A stretch of 64,000 nt of DNA from positions 65,573 through 129,572 of the forward strand of contig DXMJ01000002.1 of NCBI GenBank assembly GCA_019414265.1, in the 5' to 3' direction. The notes below the pieces were generated by a model. The model was not told the DNA's origin, ran no database searches, and saw only the letters and a program-made list of their open reading frames with translations. The position numbers were made by a program, and so were the translations under genes. The first letter of the stretch is position 1, and every line of letters begins with the position of its first letter. The stretch is from Collinsella sp. GTDB taxonomy: Bacteria > Actinomycetota > Coriobacteriia > Coriobacteriales > Coriobacteriaceae. This document shows positions 57,594-63,422 of the stretch, piece after piece.

Positions 57594-57640
57594 CGGGGCT
57601 GCTGCATCGCTGGGCGGTGCCACAGCCTGTGCGTGCCGCC

Positions 57641-57669
57641 CATCCATTCATCCATCCATTCATCAATCT
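57641..57669 (+). repeat. Imperfect CATC/CATT tandem repeat before the MATE gene
   Basis: About seven four-base units of the form CATY (CATCCATTCATCCATCCATT and on) directly precede the ribosome site GGGGAG of the MATE gene. Confidence 0.6.
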
Positions 57670-57689
57670 CTCATGGAAAGGGGAGAACA

Positions 57690-59066
57690 ATGGCAGAAGA
57701 GACAACCGCCGCTGTTGAGGAGGAGCGTGAGCTTGCCTCGCAGCCGATTCCCGGCCTGGTGCGCAAGTACACCATCATCACCGGCCAGGGTATGCTCGCC
57801 CAGATTATCATGGTGGTCCTTGAGGGCCTCGTGATGGGTTGGGGCCTGGGTGCACACGGCCTGGCCTGTGTTTCGATCATCATGTCGGTCGAGTACATTA
57901 ACCTGGCCTTTGGCAACCTGTTTGGCACCGGCGTGCCCGCCGTGGTGGGCAACCTTTTGGGTGCCGGCGACATTAAGGGCGCCAGCAAGGCGTTTAGCCA
58001 GGGTTTTTGGCTTACCACGATTGTGAGTGTGCTGCTTGCTGTGGTGATGGCTGTGTTTACCGAGCCCATCTGCGCATTCTTCGGCGCCACGCCCGACATC
58101 ATGACCGATACCGTTGCCGGCGTGCGCACCTTCTCCGTGCTGCTGCCGCTCACGGTCATTGGTCAGATGGTCACCGCCGTCATGCGTATGGACGAGAAGG
58201 TTCAGATCCAGGCCAACCTCATGACCGTGTCTGCCATCGTCGCTATCTGCTGGCTTGCGCTTTCCACGTTTGTGCTCAAGCTTGGCGTTATGGGAGCTGG
58301 CGTGTACTACGGTCTTTCCATCGGTATCTGGGCCATCGGTATCTTCTGGTTCATCGGCGGTAAGAAGTCGCAGCTCCAGATCAACGCCGCCGACCTCAAA
58401 CTCGACATGGCCATCTGCGGCCAGATCATTAAGATTGGTTTCCCGTTCTTTTTGGTGCAAGCTGCCACGTTCATCTTCAACACCGTTGCCAACTCGTTGC
58501 TTGGCCAGCTCGGCGGCGACATGGGTTCGCTCTACATCGCGGCCTTTGGTGTGATCAACGGCTACATCCTCTACATTACCATGATGGTCGCCCAGTGCTT
58601 CTCGTACGGCCTGCAGCCCATTGCCGCCTTCAACGCCGGCGCCAAGGCGTGGGCGCGCCTCAAGGAAACGCTCTCCTGCACGCTTAAGTACCAGGTCGTG
58701 ACGCTTGCTGCGGTGTCTGCTGTGCTATGGGTGGCCGCAACGCCGGTCTGCGCCTTTTTTGCTGGTAGCGACCCGGCGCTCGTCGAGGTTGCCGCCAACG
58801 CCACGCGCATCGTTATCCTGGCCGTGGCCCTGGGCTATCTTGCCATGACCATGTCGATGTACTTCCAGGCGGTTGAGAAGGTGGGTATCGCCACGTTCAC
58901 CGGTCTGCTCCGCTACGTGATCTGCTCCGTGCCGCTTATGTACCTGCTTGGCAACATGATGGGCGTTCAGGGTGTCTGGTTTGCCTTGGTGGCGGCTGAC
59001 GCCATCACTGGTCTTATCTCCATCGCCCTCGCCGTCCGCGAATCCAAGCGACTTGCCACGCTCTAG
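57690..59066 (+). CDS. MATE-family multidrug/cation efflux protein
   Basis: 458 residues from the ATG at 57690 with GGGGAG upstream. Twelve membrane helices in two halves. The MATE pattern is visible in GLGAHGLACVSIIMSVEYINLAFGNLFGTGVPAVVGNLLGAGD and GMVQP-like MVAQCFSYGLQPIAAFNAGAKAW, with MTMSMYFQAVEKVGIATF in the second half. It exports cationic compounds against Na+ or H+. It follows the amidohydrolase after 96 bases and may export that enzyme's product or a toxic amine. Terminator at 59116. Confidence 0.88.
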   Translation: MAEETTAAVEEERELASQPIPGLVRKYTIITGQGMLAQIIMVVLEGLVMGWGLGAHGLACVSIIMSVEYINLAFGNLFGTGVPAVVGNLLGAGDIKGASKAFSQGFWLTTIVSVLLAVVMAVFTEPICAFFGATPDIMTDTVAGVRTFSVLLPLTVIGQMVTAVMRMDEKVQIQANLMTVSAIVAICWLALSTFVLKLGVMGAGVYYGLSIGIWAIGIFWFIGGKKSQLQINAADLKLDMAICGQIIKIGFPFFLVQAATFIFNTVANSLLGQLGGDMGSLYIAAFGVINGYILYITMMVAQCFSYGLQPIAAFNAGAKAWARLKETLSCTLKYQVVTLAAVSAVLWVAATPVCAFFAGSDPALVEVAANATRIVILAVALGYLAMTMSMYFQAVEKVGIATFTGLLRYVICSVPLMYLLGNMMGVQGVWFALVAADAITGLISIALAVRESKRLATL

Positions 59067-59115
59067 ACTCGGACACGGCCGGCCCGCGATAGTCGAATAA
59101 GTCAACTCGCCTGCA

Positions 59116-59152
59116 AGCCACCGCAATGGGGACAGTTCCCATTGTGGTGGCT
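59116..59152 (+). terminator. Terminator of the MATE gene with GGGGACAG loop
   Basis: AGCCACCGCAATGGG pairs with CCCATTGTGGTGGCT (one mismatch), loop GACAGTT, then ATTGTTATTTAG. Confidence 0.75.
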
Positions 59153-59206
59153 ATTGTTATTTAGGGTCTGAGATTTCGGCTCTATAAATAACGTTTTTGA
59201 ACTGGG

Positions 59207-59298
59207 CTACTATAAGATTGTGGAAAACACTACTACAAGATTATGGAAAACGCTACTGCGAGATTATGGCAAATGATACTATACGATTATGGTAACAG
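59207..59298 (+). repeat. Four tandem 23-bp repeats upstream of the DUF4143 ATPase
   Basis: Units at 59207, 59230, 59253 and 59276, each 23 bp with the form CTACTayaAGATTATGGaaAa(c/t)g; GATTRTGG is present in all four. They end 19 bases before the ATG, with no unrelated bases between units. They look like a multi-site operator or iteron array. This is not a CRISPR array, since there are no spacers. Confidence 0.85.
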
Positions 59299-59317
59299 CG
59301 TTATAAGGGGCGTTGAT

Positions 59318-60487
59318 ATGGCCGAGTACATTAACAGGGATTTGCATGAGTTGCTCATTCGCATGGCGGGTTGGTTTCCTGTTGTGTCGTTGACGGGGCC
59401 TAGGCAGAGCGGAAAGTCTACGCTGGTTAGGCATGCCTTTCCCGACTATTCCTATGTCACGCTTGAGGACCCCCAAACGAGGCGCGCGGCCTTGGAGGAT
59501 CCGGTGAGTTTTATCCGCAACCGAAAGGGCGGACTCATCATCGATGAGGCGCAATACGCCCCGGATTTGTTCTCGATGATCCAGGTTGTTTCGGATGAGC
59601 GGGGAGATGCCGGTCAATACATCCTTACGGGATCGCAAAACTTTTTGATGATGAAAAGCATCGGCCAGTCTCTTGCCGGGCGAGTCGGGATCTTAAAATT
59701 GCTGCCATTTTCGTTTCGAGAAGCGGAGAGGGGCCAGCAGGGGCAGTTGGAAGTGGATTTGTTTGCGCTCGAAGGGGGATACCCTCGCCTGCGTTCCGCC
59801 GGAATGCCGTCCTCGGTTTATTTCCCCAGCTATATTGATACCTATGTTGAGCGCGATGTTGTGGGCTTGCTTGACGTGCGCAATAAAGCGGAGTTTCATA
59901 AGTTACTGTCCATAATTGCCCAGAGCGCCGGTGCTCTCATTAATATATCTTCGCTTTCTCGAGATACGGGTGTGAACGTATCGACCATTAAAAGCTGGTT
60001 GTCTATCCTGGAGCAGAGCTACCTGACGTTTTCACTGCAGCCTTATTATGCAAATGCCAGGAAACGTTTGACTAAAACGCCCAAGCTTTACTTTTACGAC
60101 ACGGGGCTGCTCTGCTACTTGCTCAAAATTGGATCACTGGAGCAACTTTTGGAGAGCCCTTATCTGGGGGCAGTTTTCGAAAACCTCATCGTTTCCGAAA
60201 CGGCGAAGAGCCATCTCAACGTGGGCGAGAATCCCGAGTTGTATTTCTATAGGGACGACGGCAAGCGAGAAATCGATTTGCTCGACTGCACAAACTCAGG
60301 GAGTCCCAAGGCTATCGAAATAAAATCATCCAGAACGTATCACGATAAGTACGCCCGCCATTTACAGGCTGTATGCGATGAGATCGACATTGCAAAAGAT
60401 GCGCGCTATGTTGTGGCCCGCGTGGATTCAACGTATGAGTCGAAAGACTGTAGCGTGGTCTCGGCGCGTGATTGGCTTTTGCGATAA
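59318..60487 (+). CDS. AAA-type ATPase with DUF4143 domain
   Basis: 389 residues from the ATG at 59318. Walker A TGPRQSGKST near 26-35, Walker B GLIIDEAQY (Asp76, Glu77), sensor ILTGSQNFLM. DUF4143 covers about 195-340 (YVERDVVGLLDVRNKAEFHKLLSIIAQSAGALINISSLSRDTGVNVSTIKSWLSILEQSYL). The C-terminus has REIDLLDCT and KAIEIKSS, the E-x-D-x-E-x-K pattern of a PD-(D/E)xK nuclease fold. The molecular function of this family is not established; often mobile and strain-specific. The gene is much more AT-rich than its neighbours and has many TTT/AAA codons, pointing to transfer. Confidence 0.88.
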   Translation: MAEYINRDLHELLIRMAGWFPVVSLTGPRQSGKSTLVRHAFPDYSYVTLEDPQTRRAALEDPVSFIRNRKGGLIIDEAQYAPDLFSMIQVVSDERGDAGQYILTGSQNFLMMKSIGQSLAGRVGILKLLPFSFREAERGQQGQLEVDLFALEGGYPRLRSAGMPSSVYFPSYIDTYVERDVVGLLDVRNKAEFHKLLSIIAQSAGALINISSLSRDTGVNVSTIKSWLSILEQSYLTFSLQPYYANARKRLTKTPKLYFYDTGLLCYLLKIGSLEQLLESPYLGAVFENLIVSETAKSHLNVGENPELYFYRDDGKREIDLLDCTNSGSPKAIEIKSSRTYHDKYARHLQAVCDEIDIAKDARYVVARVDSTYESKDCSVVSARDWLLR

Positions 60488-60508
60488 CAAGTTCGGCGTA
60501 TTAACAAC

Positions 60509-60799
60509 TGCCGCGAAGGGTCCGGATCCCTTTCGCGGCGGTTTTTTGCCGATCCGGTGCGCCTCAGATGCAAGTGAGTAGACTTTTTTGGATTTACCGA
60601 GCACATCGCGACAAATGCTCGGTAAAACTGCAGGTCAGCGCTGTGGCGATTTGGCGTGTGCTCGGATTCCTGCAAAAAATCTACTCACTTGGTTTTTGCT
60701 GTTAGAAGGCCGCCGCGAGGGAAAGTAGTTCCCTCGCGGCGGCCTTGGTGTTTTCCCAGATAAAACCTGCCAAAATAAACCTGTCCCTTTTTGGCAGGT
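60509..60799. repeat. Duplicated intergenic block, copy B (between convergent genes)
   Basis: Same order as copy A: terminator TGCCGCGAA/TTCGCGGCGG with T6; a 121-bp nested hairpin 60571-60691 with CAAGTGAGTAGA arms and TAAAACTGCAGGT core at 60623-60635; a second stem GGCCGCCGCGAGGGA/TCCCTCGCGGCGGCC (60708-60744); and an AACCTGCCAAAA/TTTTTGGCAGGT hairpin (60765-60799). Inner stem arms differ from copy A, but partly in a pairing-preserving way (CCGAGCACA with TGTGCTCGG). 60800-60863 has nothing else. Confidence 0.88.
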
Positions 60800-60863
60800 C
60801 TCTATTTGGTATGGCTGACCGGTTTGGGCTGTCTTGGAGAAAGCCCATGAGGCGGCACACAGG

Positions 60864-61504
60864 CTAATCCTGCGTGTCGCCTCCGTACATGTAGACGATA
60901 AAGCCGTCGCCGGTGTCTTGGCTGTGATCTTCTAGGATGCGCTTCATGTTGAGGTGCTCGTAGAACTGCCAGTCAGAGTTGCAGTCGCTCATCAGGAAGA
61001 ACTTGGTGCAGCCTGCCCGGGCGAGCTCGGCGCGGGCAAGGTCGATGAGCGCGCGGCCGAGCCCTTTGCCCTGCCACTCGGGCACGATGATGATGAGCCC
61101 TGGGCATACTCATTGCCCGTGGCGGCAAAGCGGTCGGCCGTGGCCTTCTCGCGGCTGTCGCCAAAGAGCGAGCCCTCGAGCTTGGCGTCGGCGGTCTTTG
61201 CCATCTCGGTTGCCTGGGCGAACATCTCGTCGTAGCAGGGCACCCACGTGGGATTGGTACGCGGCTTGCCGTCCTCGAAGATGCCGATGCAGCAGGCGGC
61301 GATAATGCGGCCCTCGGCCTCGGCGACAAGCGCGATAGGTGAGCGCTGTAGCTGCATGGTGATGTTAAAGCGCGCGCAGAAATCGGCAGCTTCGACGTCA
61401 CCGCGGTTGCGCAGCGTGTTGCACCACAGCTGGTTGTAGATGGCGGCGATGCCAGCCAGGTCGTCGAGCGTGGCGGCGCGCAGGGTTACGTTGTCAAGGC
61501 TCAT
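60864..61504 (-). pseudogene. GNAT acetyltransferase with a frameshift
   Basis: The reading from the ATG at 61504 (GGAAGGAG upstream) gives MSLDNVTLRAATLDDLAGIAAIYNQLW to ATGNEYAQG, then leaves the family and becomes a Ser/Ala-rich tail. The other frame takes over exactly there with LIIIVPEWQGKGLGRALIDLARAELARAG, the acetyl-CoA motif, and runs to 60864. One extra base in the CCC run at 61098-61100 would give a single 213-residue GNAT protein. It is either a real broken gene or a sequencing slip. Confidence 0.85.
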
Positions 61505-61598
61505 GGAGGCTCCTTCCAAGGTGGGTCAGGCCACCTCTGAGTGTGACATGGGCGCGCCGTCGCCGCATCAATCATTCGGCAGACGAGTCCCGTTCCCT

Positions 61599-61613
61599 CG
61601 GGGACGGAGGAAA
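61599..61613 (+). repeat. Third copy of the GGGGACGGAGGAAAA core
   Basis: Matches the inner part of the 31-bp repeats at 16284 and 32378 but without their TGATCC arms. Confidence 0.5.
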
Positions 61614-61649
61614 AGGGGCCACGAGCGAGGATTTTCGGACGCTTGCTCG

Positions 61650-61717
61650 ACGAGAGTGGATAATCTCCCACTTTCAGCGCGATCCTAGGCCAAAAACGGG
61701 AGATTATCCACTCTCGT
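61650..61717. repeat. 20-bp perfect inverted repeat before the DAHP synthase gene
   Basis: ACGAGAGTGGATAATCTCCC (61650-61669) and its exact reverse complement at 61698-61717, with a 28-base loop. GAGAGTGGATA recurs at 63098-63108 behind the gene. There is no U-run, so it is not a standard terminator. Confidence 0.75.
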
Positions 61718-61844
61718 GGTAAGCGACCCGCGCGTTATCCATTCCCTTTTTGGTTGGTCGTGCTTGCACTTTAGCGTGCGACAGCGGATAATGCCGAGCA
61801 TTCGACGATTCAAGCTTAGACTTCTTTGATTGAGGAGGCCCCGC

Positions 61845-62876
61845 ATGGCCATGGAATTTAAACGCAGGCTGCCGATCCCCATGGAGATCCGCGAGGAAAT
61901 GCCGCTGTCCGCTGAGCTTACTGCTAAGAAGCAGGCATTCGACGCCGAGGTCGCCAAGGTCTTTACCGGCGAGGACGCGCGCAAGGTGCTCATCATCGGA
62001 CCGTGCTCTGCCGACCGCGAGGACTCGGTCCTCGAGTACATGAACCGCCTGGCCAAAACCGCCGAGGAGGTCAAGGACAAGCTCATCATCATCCCGCGCG
62101 TCTACACCAACAAGCCGCGCACCAAGGGCACCGGTTACAAGGGCCTGCTGCACAACCCCGATCCCGAGGCGCCCGACGATCTGCTCGAAGGCGTTAAGGC
62201 CATTCGCCACATGCACTTGCGCGTCATCGAGGAGACTGGCTTCTTCACTGCCGACGAGATGCTCTACCCGTCCAACTACCAGTACCTCGTCGACCTGTTG
62301 AGCTACGTCGCCGTGGGTGCGCGTTCGGTCGAGAACCAGGAGCACCGTCTGGTGTCGAGCGGCATTTCGGTGCCGGTGGGCATGAAAAATCCTACAGCCG
62401 GTTCCACTACCGTCATGCTCAACTCCATCTACGCCGCCCAGGCGCACCAGAGCTTTATCTTCCGCAACTGGGAGGTCGAGTGCGACGGCAACCCGCTCGC
62501 GCACGCCGTCATGCGCGGCTACATCGGTCTCGACGGTCGCACTTACCCCAATTACCACTACGAGCACCTGGAGCGCCTTGCCGAGCGCTATACCGAGCAC
62601 GCCGGCTACGCCAACCCGGCGGCGGTTATCGACTGCAACCATGACAACTCGGGCAAGCGCCCGCTGGAGCAGTATCGCATCTGCAAGGAAGTGCTCGACA
62701 GCTGTCGCCGCAACGAATCCATCTCCAAACTGGTCAAGGGCTTTATGATCGAGTCCTACCTGGAGGATGGCAACCAGCCGGTCGACGGCGGCGTCTTTGG
62801 CAAGTCGATCACCGACCCGTGCCTGGGCTGGGAAAAGACCGACTATCTGATCCACGAGATCGCGGAGCGTGTTTAG
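61845..62876 (+). CDS. 3-deoxy-7-phosphoheptulonate synthase (DAHP synthase, class I)
   Basis: 343 residues from the ATG at 61845 with GAGGAGG upstream. AroF/G/H type: IIGPCSADRED (phosphate and metal site), KPRTKGTGYKGLLHNPDP, ADEMLYPSNYQYLVDLLSYVAVGARSVENQEHR, GMKNPTAGST, IDCNHDNSGKRPLEQ and GFMIESYLEDGNQ. It joins phosphoenolpyruvate and erythrose-4-phosphate in the first step of aromatic amino-acid synthesis. The N-terminus is the short feedback-regulated type. No trp or aro neighbours; it stands alone and is followed at once by a composite hairpin element. Confidence 0.92.
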   Translation: MAMEFKRRLPIPMEIREEMPLSAELTAKKQAFDAEVAKVFTGEDARKVLIIGPCSADREDSVLEYMNRLAKTAEEVKDKLIIIPRVYTNKPRTKGTGYKGLLHNPDPEAPDDLLEGVKAIRHMHLRVIEETGFFTADEMLYPSNYQYLVDLLSYVAVGARSVENQEHRLVSSGISVPVGMKNPTAGSTTVMLNSIYAAQAHQSFIFRNWEVECDGNPLAHAVMRGYIGLDGRTYPNYHYEHLERLAERYTEHAGYANPAAVIDCNHDNSGKRPLEQYRICKEVLDSCRRNESISKLVKGFMIESYLEDGNQPVDGGVFGKSITDPCLGWEKTDYLIHEIAERV

Positions 62877-63016
62877 TTACGCGGGTTTACCAACCCGCGT
62901 AACGGCTCGACGCTGCGCGCCGCCCAGAGCGACAATTTGTCATTCAAAAGGCAAGGCATGACCAGAAGGTCAATGCCCTGCCTTTTTCATGCCAACTTGT
63001 ACGCTCTGGACGGCGC
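62876..63016 (+). repeat. Composite hairpin element behind the DAHP synthase gene
   Basis: Hairpin I GTTACGCGGGTT-TACC-AACCCGCGTAAC (62876-62903) starts on the last base of the stop codon. Then GGCT and CGACGCTGC (62908-62916), then hairpin II with outer stem GCGCCGCCCAGAGCG/CGCTCTGGACGGCGC (62917-63016) and inner GGCATGACC-AGAA-GGTCAATGCC. It matches the element behind lacC at 32066-32204 in order, spacing and constant parts. Confidence 0.85.
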
Positions 63017-63058
63017 TCGCTGTCCGTCCTCTACCTGCGGAGTTGTCCTGCTCCAGGG

Positions 63059-63087
63059 CACTCATTGGGGACAGACTTAAATGAGTG
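63059..63087. repeat. Hairpin with GGGGACAG loop
   Basis: CACTCATT and AAATGAGTG flank GGGGACAGACTT. Member of the loop-constant hairpin class. Another member-like sequence with TGACTAGTCGTTTAAGAACG follows at 63127-63176. Confidence 0.6.
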
Positions 63088-63189
63088 CTCGCAGAATGAG
63101 AGTGGATAGTCTGCCGTTTATAAGTAGTTGTTGGGGACGTTCTTGTTGTTTGACTAGTCGTTTAAGAACGTCCATTACAGTCGAAATTG

Positions 63190-63422
63190 TCAGCCCGGGC
63201 CCGTCTCGGGCTACGATTGAGGCGCGCCCAGAACGGGCCGCCGACCGGGCGCCCGCGCACGGCCGAACGTCCCTGCCCCCGAGAGGGCCCGTTGGGTGCT
63301 GCCGGCGCGGGACGCGCCGCCCCCGACGGCTGATAGGAAAGTGCCGGGCAGGTGCCGCGGCTGGTAATGTGAGTGCCGAGGGGGAGGCCATCCGGTCGAA
63401 CGACTACCGGAAGGATACCACC
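63190..63422 (+). other. Left non-coding end of an IS110-family element (possible bridge RNA)
   Basis: About 230 GC-rich bases between the chromosomal repeats and the transposase start, with stems such as GCCCG-GGCCCGTCTC-GGGC and GGCCGCCGACCGGG-like runs. IS110-family elements carry a structured guide RNA in such an end, upstream of the recombinase gene. The exact left boundary is not visible. Confidence 0.5.

Noticed and set aside
59207..59298. Tandem repeats considered as a CRISPR array
   Set aside because: The 23-bp units follow each other directly with no spacers, and there are no cas genes in the window.
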